Assembly: GCA_902462325.1 (NCBI GenBank)
Contig: CABQBF010000041.1
Location: 1 to 18,851, forward strand
Reading direction: 5' to 3'
Length of the DNA stretch: 18,851 nt
Source: an uncultured Peptococcaceae bacterium
Lineage (GTDB): Bacteria; Bacillota; Peptococcia; Peptococcales; Peptococcaceae
The notes under the pieces were generated by a model. That model did no database searches, was not told the DNA's origin, and saw nothing but the letters and a program-made list of their open reading frames with translations. Of this stretch, positions 4,833 through 11,963 are shown piece after piece (position 1 is the first letter of the stretch; each line of letters opens with the position of its first letter). Made by a program: the position numbers and the translations under genes.

Positions 4833-6188
4833 ATGAGCAGCGCTTATATTGAAAAAGTTATTGAAGACGTTAAAAAAAGAAATCAGGGTGAACCAGAATT
4901 TATTCAGACAGTAGAAGAAGTTCTGCGTTCTCTGGAACCAGCAATGGCTCAGCATCCAGAATATGAAGAAGCTGACATTCTGGGCAGAATCGTTGAACCT
5001 GAAAGACAGATTTTCTTCCGTGTAGCATGGGTTGACGACCAGGGCAAAGTACAGGTTAACCGTGGTTTCCGCGTACAGTTCAATAGCGCAATTGGGCCTT
5101 ACAAAGGCGGCCTGCGTTTCCATCACACCGTATACAGCGGTATCATTAAATTCTTAGGTTTTGAACAGATTTTCAAAAACTCTTTGACTGGTCTGCCAAT
5201 CGGCGGCGGCAAAGGTGGTTCCGACTTCGACCCACGTGGTAAATCCGACGGCGAAATTATGCGTTTCTGCCAGGCTTTCATGACCGAACTGTGCCGTCAC
5301 ATTGGTCCAGACATTGACGTTCCAGCCGGTGATATCGGTGTTGGCGGTAGAGAAATCGGTTATCTGTTTGGTCAGTACAAACGCATCAAAGGCGCTTTCG
5401 AAAATGGTGTATTAACCGGTAAAGACCTGTCCTATGGTGGTTCTCTGATTCGTCCAGAAGCTACAGGCTTTGGTGCTGCTTATTTTGCACAGCATTTACT
5501 GAACCATGAAGGTACTTCCTTCGAAGGTAAAAATGTTGCCATCACAGGTTTCGGTAACGTTGCTTGGGGTGTTGCTACAAAAGTTACTGAAATGGGCGGC
5601 AAAATTGTTACCATTTCTGGTCCAGATGGATATGTTTATGATGAAGAAGGCGTTTCCGGCGAAAAGATTGATTATCTGTTGGATATGAGAGCTTCCGGCG
5701 CTGATAAAGTAGCTGTATATGCTGAAAAATTCCCATCTGCTAAATTCTTCCCAGGCGAAAAACCATGGGGCAAAGTTCCAAACGTAGATGTTTATATGCC
5801 ATGCGCTACTCAGAATGAAATCAAACTGGAAGATGCAGAAGCTATCGTAAAACAGGGCGTAAAATATGTAATCGAAGTTTCCAATATGCCTTGCACCAAC
5901 GATGCAATCGCTTATCTGCAGAAAAACGGCGTAGTAATGGCTCCATCGAAAGCTGTTAACGCTGGCGGCGTTGCTGTATCTGCTCTGGAAATGAGCCAGA
6001 ACTCTCAGAGACTGTCCTGGACTGCTGAAGAAGTTGACAAGAGATTGTTCGACATCATGAAAGACATTCATGACAATGCAGCTTCCGCAGCCGAAGAATA
6101 TGGTCTGGGTTACAACCTGATGGCTGGCGCTAACCTGGCTGGCTTCCGGAAAGTGGCTAGAGCTATGTATCAGCAGGGTATCCTGTAA
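4833..6188 (+). CDS. gdhA: Glutamate dehydrogenase (NADP-specific type)
   Basis: A 451-residue hexameric-type glutamate dehydrogenase, interconverting 2-oxoglutarate plus ammonia and glutamate. Residues align with the enterobacterial enzyme with an offset of one: substrate lysines K91 (GPYKGGLRFH) and catalytic K127 (GGGKGGSDFDPRGKSD), Asp167 in PAGDIGVGGRE, and the Rossmann motif GFGNVAWG at about 239-246. Length and motif set fit the 450-residue NADP class. It has its own promoter and an ideal ribosome site, and codon use is strongly biased (CTG, GGT, CGT, GAA), like the ATP synthase genes, which suggests high expression. Cofactor choice is inferred from the subfamily. It may serve assimilation or amino-acid fermentation. 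Confidence 0.95.
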   Translation: MSSAYIEKVIEDVKKRNQGEPEFIQTVEEVLRSLEPAMAQHPEYEEADILGRIVEPERQIFFRVAWVDDQGKVQVNRGFRVQFNSAIGPYKGGLRFHHTVYSGIIKFLGFEQIFKNSLTGLPIGGGKGGSDFDPRGKSDGEIMRFCQAFMTELCRHIGPDIDVPAGDIGVGGREIGYLFGQYKRIKGAFENGVLTGKDLSYGGSLIRPEATGFGAAYFAQHLLNHEGTSFEGKNVAITGFGNVAWGVATKVTEMGGKIVTISGPDGYVYDEEGVSGEKIDYLLDMRASGADKVAVYAEKFPSAKFFPGEKPWGKVPNVDVYMPCATQNEIKLEDAEAIVKQGVKYVIEVSNMPCTNDAIAYLQKNGVVMAPSKAVNAGGVAVSALEMSQNSQRLSWTAEEVDKRLFDIMKDIHDNAASAAEEYGLGYNLMAGANLAGFRKVARAMYQQGIL

Positions 6189-6308
6189 TTTTTCTGAGAC
6201 TTGCCTTTTCAGTAGTTTCTAAAGTGAAGTAATCAGTTTCGTGCTTTTGAGGATGAAATAGTCTTGGAAGATACAAAAGTATTATTTTAGCCTTCCTATA
6301 TTATTTTT

Positions 6309-6348
6309 GAGAGGAGTCCTTTCTTATGGAGAGGAGTCCTCTCTTTTT
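6309..6348 (+). terminator. Terminator after gdhA, built from a 12-base direct repeat
   Basis: GAGAGGAGTCCT occurs at 6309-6320 and again at 6329-6340. GAGAGGA (6309-6315) pairs with TCCTCTC (6337-6343), followed by five Ts; each copy also has internal AGGAGTCCT symmetry. It lies about 120 bases after the gdhA stop; 6189-6308 shows no gene. Confidence 0.6.
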
Positions 6349-6499
6349 ATTTGCAATAAAAAGCTGTAGAAAAATTGTGGTGCATTCCTCCCTTCTGATT
6401 GCGGCAGAGAAATGGAGGAAGAAGGCCAACGTGAATAGACGAAAACGCAATACAAGAAGAGAACAACAGGAAAAAGAACTGTATATAGCGATTTTACCG

Positions 6500-6528
6500 T
6501 TGCAATTATGCGGGAAATTAGGCATAAT
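6500..6528 (+). promoter_or_regulatory. Promoter of the ybjQ-comEB-wecB cluster
   Basis: TTGCAA (6500-6505), 17-base spacer, CATAAT (6523-6528), giving a leader of about 65 bases. The stretch 6349-6499 holds no gene I can support. Confidence 0.5.
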
Positions 6529-6599
6529 AGATATGATAGAAATTTTACAGTCGTAATGTTTTCATTGGGATGCAGCATATTTTTTAGGAGGCAATGTCT

Positions 6600-6914
6600 A
6601 TGCTGATTGTAACGACGGATGTAATTCCGGGCAAGGAAATTGTAGAGGTAAAGGGTCTTTGCAAAGGAAGTACGGTACGCAGTAAGAATGTGGGCAGTGA
6701 TATCGGCGCATCGCTGAAAGGCTTGGTGGGCGGTGAACTGAACGGCTATAATGATATGCTGGTAGAAGCCCGTCAAATTGCCATTGGCCGTATGGTTGAG
6801 GATGCAGAAAAACAGGGCGCTAACGCCATTGTCGGGATGCGTTTGGGGTCGGCGGCGGTGATGGCTGGCGCGGCTGAAATCGTGGCTTATGGTACGGCAG
6901 TGATCGTAAAATAA
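6600..6914 (+). CDS. YbjQ family (UPF0145) heavy-metal-binding-domain-like protein
   Basis: A 104-residue cytosolic protein of the YbjQ family: VTTDVIPGKEIVEVKGL at the start, a central GSDIGASLKGLVGGELNGY, then AR..A..RM..DAEKQGANAIVGMRL and the closing AYGTAVIVK strand. These proteins form pentameric rings; their function is not established despite the 'heavy metal binding' name in databases. ATG 6600 is used since AGGAGG (6586-6591) is eight bases upstream and it yields the standard N-terminus; ATG 6594 is too close. First gene of a rightward cluster with the small membrane peptide and the deaminase. Confidence 0.85.
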   Translation: MLIVTTDVIPGKEIVEVKGLCKGSTVRSKNVGSDIGASLKGLVGGELNGYNDMLVEARQIAIGRMVEDAEKQGANAIVGMRLGSAAVMAGAAEIVAYGTAVIVK

Positions 6915-6941
6915 TTTTAAAGCAGGAGTGAATGTGTTATT

Positions 6942-7094
6942 ATGATGGAGTCGATTGAATTTTTGATTTCTTTACTTTTGTGTTTGGTTTATATTGCAGT
7001 GCCGGTGGGTGTCATCGGCGGTGTATGCTATTTCTTCGGGCAGCGGCGGCAGGAGAAGAAACTGGAAGCTACAAAAGATTACAGTCGGTATTAA
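6942..7094 (+). CDS. Small membrane protein, 50 residues
   Basis: A short open frame with one long hydrophobic stretch (about residues 5-32, containing FLISLLLCLVYIAVPVG) followed by a basic tail (GQRRQEKKLEATKDYSRY), which would place the C-terminus in the cytosol. AGGAG at 6924-6928 is 13 bases before the ATG, a wide gap, or 16 before the second Met. It fills the space between the YbjQ gene and the deaminase gene, whose GTG start lies three bases after its stop, suggesting translational coupling. I recognise no family. Position and composition favour a real gene, but start and expression are uncertain. Confidence 0.5.
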   Translation: MMESIEFLISLLLCLVYIAVPVGVIGGVCYFFGQRRQEKKLEATKDYSRY

Positions 7095-7097
7095 TCG

Positions 7098-7571
7098 GTG
7101 ACGGCAACTACAGAACGACCAGATTGGGACCATTATTTTATGGAAATCACTTCGGTGGTAGCCAAACGGTCCACTTGCCTGCGCCGTCAAATTGGGGCAA
7201 TTCTGGTTAGAGGGAAGCATATTCTGGCCACTGGCTATAATGGCGCGCCGAAGCGGTTGGCCCATTGTGCCGAAACTGGCTGTTTGCGGCAGCAATTGGG
7301 GATTCCGTCCGGCGAGCGGCATGAGCTTTGCCGGGCGTTGCATGCAGAGCAGAACGCGATTATTCAAGCTGCCAATTTGGGAATTCCCATTGAGGGCAGC
7401 ACGTTGTATTCAACCACTGCGCCTTGCTCGTTATGTGCAAAGATGCTCATCAATGCCGGCGTGGTGCGGGTAGTATTCGATGGGGAGTATCCCGATGAAC
7501 GGGCTATGGAGTTTTTCCGGCAGGCCGGTGTAGAGGTGCAGCAGTTAAAGCTGAACAAAAATGAATTATAG
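7098..7571 (+). CDS. comEB: dCMP/cytidine deaminase family protein (ComEB-like)
   Basis: A 157-residue zinc deaminase. Visible are the N-terminal ERPDWDHYFMEIT segment, the KRSTCLRRQIGAILV region, TGYNGAPK, and the zinc site HAEQNAI with PCSLCAKMLINAG. This set is typical of dCMP deaminases of the ComEB group, which make dUMP for thymidylate synthesis. The GTG at 7098 is chosen because the WD.YFMEI motif lies at the N-terminus of family members and would be lost from ATG 7140; the ribosome site is weak and coupling to the preceding small gene is likely. The wecB start follows after nine bases. The substrate is inferred from family and not proven. Confidence 0.88.
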   Translation: MTATTERPDWDHYFMEITSVVAKRSTCLRRQIGAILVRGKHILATGYNGAPKRLAHCAETGCLRQQLGIPSGERHELCRALHAEQNAIIQAANLGIPIEGSTLYSTTAPCSLCAKMLINAGVVRVVFDGEYPDERAMEFFRQAGVEVQQLKLNKNEL

Positions 7572-7580
7572 GATGGCAGA

Positions 7581-8726
7581 ATGATGAAAAAAATAATGTG
7601 TGTATTTGGGACGAGGCCGGAAGCTATTAAAATGGCGCCGGTGGTGAAAGCCATTGAGCAAAATGAAAATTTGCAGAGCCTGGTGGCGGTAACGGCGCAA
7701 CATCGGGAGATGTTGGATCAGGTGCTGCAATTGTTTCATATTGAGCCGGATTATGATTTAAATTTAATGAAACAAGGACAGACGCTGACCGATATTACAT
7801 CTGGTGTGCTGCGCGGCTTAGAGGAGATTTTCAAAAAGGAACGGCCTGATTTGGTGCTGGTACATGGCGACACAACAACGACCTTTGCAGCTGCGTTAGC
7901 TGCTTTTTATCAGCAAATCCCTGTAGGTCATGTAGAGGCGGGACTGCGTTCCGGCAACATGTATTCGCCTTATCCGGAGGAAGCGAACCGCAAGCTGACC
8001 GGTGTGATGACGACGCTGCATTTTTCACCTACACCGGAAGCGCGGCAAAATCTGCTGCGGGAAAATATCGGCGATGCCGCCATTTTTGTGACGGGCAATA
8101 CGGTCATCGACGCGCTGTTGGCTACGGCTAAACAGACATATCAATTTGAAGATGCTGTATTGCAACAGCTATTGGACAGCCCTGGCAAAAAGGTGCTGAT
8201 TACAGCCCATCGCCGTGAAAACCAGGGTACGCCGATGGTGCATATTTTTCAAGCAGTGCGCCGATTGCACGAAACGCTGCCGGATATACAATTCATTTTT
8301 CCAATTCACAAAAATCCTAAGGTGCGGGAGTTGGCTGCGCAGATTTTAGGCGATTTGGAACGGGTGCATATCATCGAACCGCTGGATTATGAGCCTTTTG
8401 CCAATGTTATGGCGCGGGTGGATTTGATTTTAACCGATTCGGGCGGTGTGCAGGAGGAAGCGCCTGCTTTGGGAAAACCGGTGCTGGTGCTGCGGGATAC
8501 AACGGAACGTCCAGAAGCGGTGAAGGCTGGCACAGTGGCGCTGGTTGGCACCGATGAAAATTTGATTTACAATACAGCTTTGCAGTTATTGACCGATGAC
8601 GATGCCTATCATAAGATGGCCAATGCCGTAAATCCATATGGGGATGGAAAAGCCAGCGGACGAATTATGCAGGCGATTGAATATTATTTCGATATAATTG
8701 CAGAACGACCAGAAAATTGGATGTAA
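7581..8726 (+). CDS. wecB: UDP-N-acetylglucosamine 2-epimerase (non-hydrolysing)
   Basis: A 381-residue GT-B-fold epimerase that interconverts UDP-GlcNAc and UDP-ManNAc for wall polymers or surface glycans. Landmarks: FGTRPEAIKMAP (9-20), LVHGDTTTTFA (93-103), GHVEAGLRS (116-124), YPEEANRKL, TGNTVID, the TAHRREN catalytic region, HKNPKVRE, and TDSGGVQEEAP near the UDP-binding site. Length is normal. It is equivalent to B. subtilis mnaA (yvyH), which also lies directly upstream of the ATP synthase operon, so the synteny is conserved. The gene is coupled to the deaminase upstream and ended by a strong terminator, separating it from atp transcription. Confidence 0.95.
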   Translation: MMKKIMCVFGTRPEAIKMAPVVKAIEQNENLQSLVAVTAQHREMLDQVLQLFHIEPDYDLNLMKQGQTLTDITSGVLRGLEEIFKKERPDLVLVHGDTTTTFAAALAAFYQQIPVGHVEAGLRSGNMYSPYPEEANRKLTGVMTTLHFSPTPEARQNLLRENIGDAAIFVTGNTVIDALLATAKQTYQFEDAVLQQLLDSPGKKVLITAHRRENQGTPMVHIFQAVRRLHETLPDIQFIFPIHKNPKVRELAAQILGDLERVHIIEPLDYEPFANVMARVDLILTDSGGVQEEAPALGKPVLVLRDTTERPEAVKAGTVALVGTDENLIYNTALQLLTDDDAYHKMANAVNPYGDGKASGRIMQAIEYYFDIIAERPENWM

Positions 8727-8744
8727 AATAATAAGAAACAACAT

Positions 8745-8792
8745 GAGCCATCGGGTGAGAAAAAGCAGATTCTTGTCAGATGGCTCGTTTTT
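8745..8792 (+). terminator. Intrinsic terminator after wecB
   Basis: GAGCCATC (8745-8752) pairs with GATGGCTC (8779-8786), followed by GTTTTT. The loop is 26 bases. Confidence 0.8.
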
Positions 8793-9047
8793 GCCGGAGC
8801 AATTCAGATAGGAAATATTGTCGCATGTGGTTTAATTGGGAGTAAAACTGGCGAAAATAGTTGTGTGCGGCAGTGGAGAATAGGAAAGATGTAAGGCCAT
8901 TTCCAATAAAAAACGTTTATACATTTTGCTGCATTCCACGCTGTATTACAACTATTCTTTGCAGCTTGCGTAAAATTTCTTAAAGAGATAGGTAATAAAA
9001 CATAATAAATATTTATTGAGTTTTGGGCATAATGTGCAGATTTTTTA

Positions 9048-9076
9048 TTGTATTGGTTACATATTTCTAGTAAAAT
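9048..9076 (+). promoter_or_regulatory. Promoter of the ATP synthase operon
   Basis: TTGTAT (9048-9053), 17-base spacer, TAAAAT (9071-9076), giving a leader of about 28 bases before atpZ. The preceding stretch 8793-9047 has no supportable gene; it is AT-rich and includes a 14-base palindrome, AATAAATATTTATT, around 9004-9017 that might be a regulator site. Confidence 0.55.
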
Positions 9077-9110
9077 AAATAAAGTAAGGTATACGAATTG
9101 AGGTGAGGTC

Positions 9111-9365
9111 ATGCCTGCAAAGCGTGGTTATTCCAGAAAAGATTATGTGGGGCTGGCCTTGAGCTTTGGCATTACCATGCTTGTGAGTGTTTTTATCGCT
9201 TCCTGGTGCGGAAAATGGTTGGACTCTAAGCTGGGAACGCCCGGGATATTTTGGCTGCTGGGAACATTGGGCGGCATTTATTCTGGGTTCCACTTGTTTA
9301 TTGAGCAGGTGGAGCGCATGGAACATCCGGTGGACCCTGATGACCGAGCACCAGATAACTGGTAA
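9111..9365 (+). CDS. atpZ: AtpZ/AtpI-family F1Fo assembly protein
   Basis: An 84-residue protein with two membrane segments (about residues 12-32 and 45-63) separated by the WCGKWLDSKLGTPGIFWLLG loop and ending in a short acidic tail. The G.WLD...GT..IFWLLGTLGG pattern is that of the AtpZ (ATPase gene 1) family, a small subunit encoded before atpI and thought to aid c-ring assembly or ion supply. GAGGTGAGG directly precedes the ATG. It is the first gene of the operon; a gap of 56 bases separates it from atpI. Confidence 0.85.
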   Translation: MPAKRGYSRKDYVGLALSFGITMLVSVFIASWCGKWLDSKLGTPGIFWLLGTLGGIYSGFHLFIEQVERMEHPVDPDDRAPDNW

Positions 9366-9421
9366 ATAAGCATATGGAATGCAAGGTATAAGAAATATGA
9401 AGTGGCAAGAAAGGAAGAAAT

Positions 9422-9700
9422 ATGCTAGAATCTGTAGTGTTTCCGGTGTTAATCGGGTTTGTCTGGGGACTGGCCGTCAGTTTGTTTAACAACTTTCTGA
9501 CATGGCGGGCATTGACAAAACCAGGGAGCATATTGAACACGTTGGTTTTCGTGCTTAGGCAGGTTTTAAATGTATTAGCAATGTTCCTTGTGTACAAAAA
9601 TCTTGCGATGTTAATTGGCACAGCGTTGGGTTTGTTGGCTGTGAAGAATTATATTTTTGTGAAAAATTTGAATACGTTATTACGAGAGCGAAAGGGGTGA
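9422..9700 (+). CDS. atpI: ATP synthase protein I
   Basis: A 92-residue hydrophobic protein with about three or four membrane segments, encoded immediately before subunit a as expected for AtpI, the chaperone that helps assemble the c-ring. Sequence conservation in this family is low; VLIGFVWGLAVSLFNNFLTW and the C-terminal VKNYIFVKNL are compatible. The assignment rests on position and topology. It is shorter than the B. subtilis protein. AGGAAG precedes the ATG; its last bases overlap the GTGA before atpB. Confidence 0.8.
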   Translation: MLESVVFPVLIGFVWGLAVSLFNNFLTWRALTKPGSILNTLVFVLRQVLNVLAMFLVYKNLAMLIGTALGLLAVKNYIFVKNLNTLLRERKG

Positions 9701-9705
9701 GAAAA

Positions 9706-10416
9706 ATGTTTCTGACAAGTGTTGCTTACGCTAGTACAGGGCATGAAGCTGCCGGTCCATTGCTTTCTTTAGGGCCATTGGAAGTAACAAGCGAGATTAC
9801 TACCATGTGGGGCGTTATGATTCTGATTCTGGTAGTAAGCTATCTGGGTACAAGAAATATGAAACGGATTCCATCCGGCGTGCAGAATGTTGTGGAAATG
9901 GGCATTGAAATGTACGAGAACTTCTGGACTGATATTTTGGGCAGAAAACGTGCTAGACAGTTAATGCCGATTTTGGCAAGTTTCTTTATTCTGATTTTGT
10001 GTTCCAACTATTCAGGGTTACTGCCATTGGCTGGTACCTTACCAGGGTTGAAACCGCCAACCAGTAATGTGAGCACGACAGCAGGTCTCGCAATTATTGT
10101 GTTTGTTTTATGTATTTACTATAATATTAAAACAAAAGGAATTGGCGGTTACTTAAAGCATTTCTTGGAACCAATTCCAATTTTGCTGCCGATCAATATT
10201 TTGGAACAGTTTACACGTCCGTTGTCGTTGGCGCTTCGTCTTTACGGTAGTATTTATGGGGAAGAAATGGTAGTGGCCAGCTTGGCTGCGCTGTGTCCTT
10301 TGGTGTTGCCGCTGACGATGCAGGTTTTAGGTATTTTGTTTGGCGCTATCCAGGCTTTTGTATTTACACTGCTGGCCTCCATTTATTTAGAAGAAGCCAC
10401 AGCGGTACATCACTAA
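9706..10416 (+). CDS. atpB: ATP synthase Fo subunit a
   Basis: A 236-residue membrane protein that carries the ion half-channels of Fo. The essential stator arginine is R178 in the LALRLYGSIYGEEM segment (equivalent to E. coli R210), preceded by LEQFTRPLSL; Q216 in AIQAFVFTLLASIYL corresponds to the conserved Gln of the last helix. Most proteins have GN after RLF/RLY, whereas this one has GS. ATG 9706 is favoured over GTG 9697 because AAAGGGGTG is correctly spaced for it. It ends 105 bases before atpE, an unusually long gap that contains hairpins. Confidence 0.95.
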   Translation: MFLTSVAYASTGHEAAGPLLSLGPLEVTSEITTMWGVMILILVVSYLGTRNMKRIPSGVQNVVEMGIEMYENFWTDILGRKRARQLMPILASFFILILCSNYSGLLPLAGTLPGLKPPTSNVSTTAGLAIIVFVLCIYYNIKTKGIGGYLKHFLEPIPILLPINILEQFTRPLSLALRLYGSIYGEEMVVASLAALCPLVLPLTMQVLGILFGAIQAFVFTLLASIYLEEATAVHH

Positions 10417-10453
10417 GTCTTGATATAATAGGTTAATCTTATTTCAAAGTCTA

Positions 10454-10517
10454 TTTCTATCAAACAGATAGGAATATGCATTGGAGATTCCCAATAAAGT
10501 ATTGGAAGGAGGGGGAC
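10454..10517 (+). promoter_or_regulatory. Structured atpE leader with strong ribosome site
   Basis: TTTCTATC (10454-10461) pairs with GATAGGAA (10467-10474). Then ATTGG (10480-10484) can pair with CCAAT (10491-10495), which can instead pair with a second ATTGG at 10501-10505 beside the ribosome site GGAAGGAGGGGG. The latter two stems exclude each other. Confidence 0.45.
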
Positions 10518-10521
10518 CATA

Positions 10522-10743
10522 ATGGATTTAATTTTCTTAGCAGCTGCATTAGCAGTCGCCATTGCAACAATCGGACCTGGGATTGGTCAGGGTATTGCAG
10601 CTTCCAAAGCAATGGAAGCTATCGCTCGTCAACCAGAAGCTACAGGCGATATCCGTACATCCTTAATCTTGTCTTTGGCATTTATGGAAGCATTAACAAT
10701 TTACGGCTTATTGATTGCCTTCATGATCTTAGGTAATGCTTAA
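10522..10743 (+). CDS. atpE: ATP synthase Fo subunit c
   Basis: A 73-residue hairpin of two membrane helices joined by the polar RQPEATGD loop (R36 Q37 P38), forming the rotor ring. The carboxylate that binds the coupling ion is E56 in SLAFMEALTIYGL. Helix 1 has a Gln at 23 in GPGIGQG. In the sodium-coupled Propionigenium modestum protein the site is Gln32, Val63, Glu65, Ser66; here the aligned residues are Gln23, Phe54, Glu56 and Ala57, so the hydroxyl ligand is missing and the pattern resembles proton-binding cyanobacterial and chloroplast rings. The N-terminus is short. A very strong ribosome site suits the high copy number needed. Confidence 0.95.
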   Translation: MDLIFLAAALAVAIATIGPGIGQGIAASKAMEAIARQPEATGDIRTSLILSLAFMEALTIYGLLIAFMILGNA

Positions 10744-10793
10744 TGTGGTGTTACAAACATCAGGTAGTCATCATGGGTAATGTAGGGTCTAAG

Positions 10794-10823
10794 TAGGCGA
10801 TTGGGACTTGGTCCAATCGCCTA
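10794..10823 (+). other. Stable hairpin between atpE and atpF
   Basis: TAGGCGATTGG (10794-10804) pairs perfectly with CCAATCGCCTA (10813-10823) around an eight-base loop. There is no T run after it (TGTTAATATT), so it is less likely a full terminator than an RNA stability or processing element protecting the atpE message. The gap 10744-10913 holds nothing else. Confidence 0.55.
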
Positions 10824-10913
10824 TGTTAATATTACCGGGAAATTTGTTTTCAGATTGAGACATGTGCAAGCAACATGTATTTTGTTGACCCCACATGAGA
10901 GGAGGTTGTGTAA

Positions 10914-11399
10914 GTGGATATCAGTCCATCTACAGTAATTTTTGCGATTATCAACTTCTGCATTTTGGTAGTAGGTTTGAAAGTATTTTTATACAAGCCG
11001 GTATGTAACATGCTGGACAGCCGGAAAGAGGAAGTTGCTAATAACTTAAATTCGGCGGAAGAGGCAAAATTAGAAGCGCAGAAGCTGAGAGATGAATATG
11101 CTGCTCAAATTCAGAATGCAAGAAATGAAGCGCAGGATATTATCAATCAGGCTGCAAAAATCGGCGAACAGACAAAAGCTGATATTGTAAATGAAGCAAG
11201 AGAAGAAGCTGCAAGATTAACTGCCAAAGCGCAGGATGAAATTGCGCGTGAAAAAACAGAAGCTTTAAATGAAATCAGAAATGAAATTGCTGACCTGGCA
11301 GTGTTGGCTGCATCGAAGGTTGTTGGAAAAACAATCGACGTTGCAGACCATCAAAATATGGTCAATAACTTTGTCAAAGAGGTAGGGGAAGCAAAATGA
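10914..11399 (+). CDS. atpF: ATP synthase Fo subunit b
   Basis: A 161-residue peripheral-stalk subunit. One N-terminal membrane helix (about residues 6-27) is followed by the conserved LYKPVCNMLDSRKEEV and a long Ala/Glu/Lys/Arg-rich coiled coil that dimerises and reaches subunit delta. The GTG start follows GAGGAGG at a good distance. Its stop overlaps the atpH start (ATGA). Length is typical. Preceded by a 170-base gap with a hairpin that separates it from atpE. Confidence 0.93.
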   Translation: MDISPSTVIFAIINFCILVVGLKVFLYKPVCNMLDSRKEEVANNLNSAEEAKLEAQKLRDEYAAQIQNARNEAQDIINQAAKIGEQTKADIVNEAREEAARLTAKAQDEIAREKTEALNEIRNEIADLAVLAASKVVGKTIDVADHQNMVNNFVKEVGEAK

Positions 11400-11941
11400 T
11401 GAATTCAGCAGTAGCGAAACGTTACGGGCAGGCTCTCTTACAGATTGGTCAGGAAAAGAACTGTATTGACCGTTACCAGGAAGATTTAAAACTGGTGGTT
11501 GATACAATTGCAAATAATGCTGAACTAGAAGAAATTTTAATCAGCCAAACGGTCAGCAGCGATGCGAAAAAAACAATTTTGAAGAAAATCTTTGCCGATA
11601 AGGTTGAGAGCAATATTGTGAATTTCCTCTGCGTTGCCGTCGATAAAAATAGGGAAGCATTTATTGCTGATATTTATAATGCATACTGCATTTATGCAGA
11701 TGAAGTCCGCAACATTGCTTATGCTGATGTCGTTTCTGCGTATCCGTTAACTGCAGAGCAGGAAGCTGCGCTCAGTACCCAACTGGCAAATACGTCTGGG
11801 AAAACCGTTAAACTGCATGTCAGCGTTGATGAAAGCTTGTTGGCGGGAATGATTGTAACATTTGGCGATAAAGTTTATGACGGCACAGTAGGTGCCCGCC
11901 TTGCAGGTTTGAAAAATAAATTACATGAAGTACAGTTTTAA
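11396..11941 (+). CDS. atpH: ATP synthase F1 subunit delta
   Basis: A 181-residue protein of the OSCP/delta family that links the stalk to the top of F1. Helical N-terminal domain with AKRYGQALLQIGQ and a C-terminal domain with SAYPLT, GKTVKLHVSVDESLLAG and GDKVYDGTVGARLAGLK, the family signature. The usual GG of the LxGG motif is AG here. It overlaps atpF by four bases, or starts three bases later at a second ATG. Length is normal. Confidence 0.93.
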   Translation: MMNSAVAKRYGQALLQIGQEKNCIDRYQEDLKLVVDTIANNAELEEILISQTVSSDAKKTILKKIFADKVESNIVNFLCVAVDKNREAFIADIYNAYCIYADEVRNIAYADVVSAYPLTAEQEAALSTQLANTSGKTVKLHVSVDESLLAGMIVTFGDKVYDGTVGARLAGLKNKLHEVQF

Positions 11942-11963
11942 GAGATTGGGGTGAGGGACTAAA

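Noticed and set aside
5496..6071. 191-residue leftward open frame within gdhA
   Set aside because: Antisense shadow created by the biased codons of gdhA; no ribosome site and an Asn/Phe/Ser-rich product.
6326..6556. 76-residue rightward open frame after gdhA
   Set aside because: It starts inside the terminator repeat, has a basic low-complexity composition, runs through the promoter at 6500-6528 and matches nothing I recognise.
6324..6776. 150-residue leftward open frame opposite ybjQ
   Set aside because: It overlaps ybjQ, its promoter and the gdhA terminator; codon pattern is that of an antisense shadow.
7116..7571. Competence late-operon role for the ComEB-like deaminase
   Set aside because: No comEA or comEC is nearby; the name reflects family only, and nucleotide metabolism is the simpler reading.
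9004..9017. AATAAATATTTATT palindrome as a specific FNR or Crp site
   Set aside because: It is a simple AT palindrome lacking the TTGAT/TGTGA half-sites; chance occurrence in AT-rich DNA is likely.
8804..9112. 102-residue leftward open frame in the atp promoter region
   Set aside because: It covers the atpZ promoter and leader, lacks a ribosome site and its product has random-like composition.
10476..10736. 86-residue open frame overlapping atpE
   Set aside because: Shadow in another frame of atpE, which is unambiguous.
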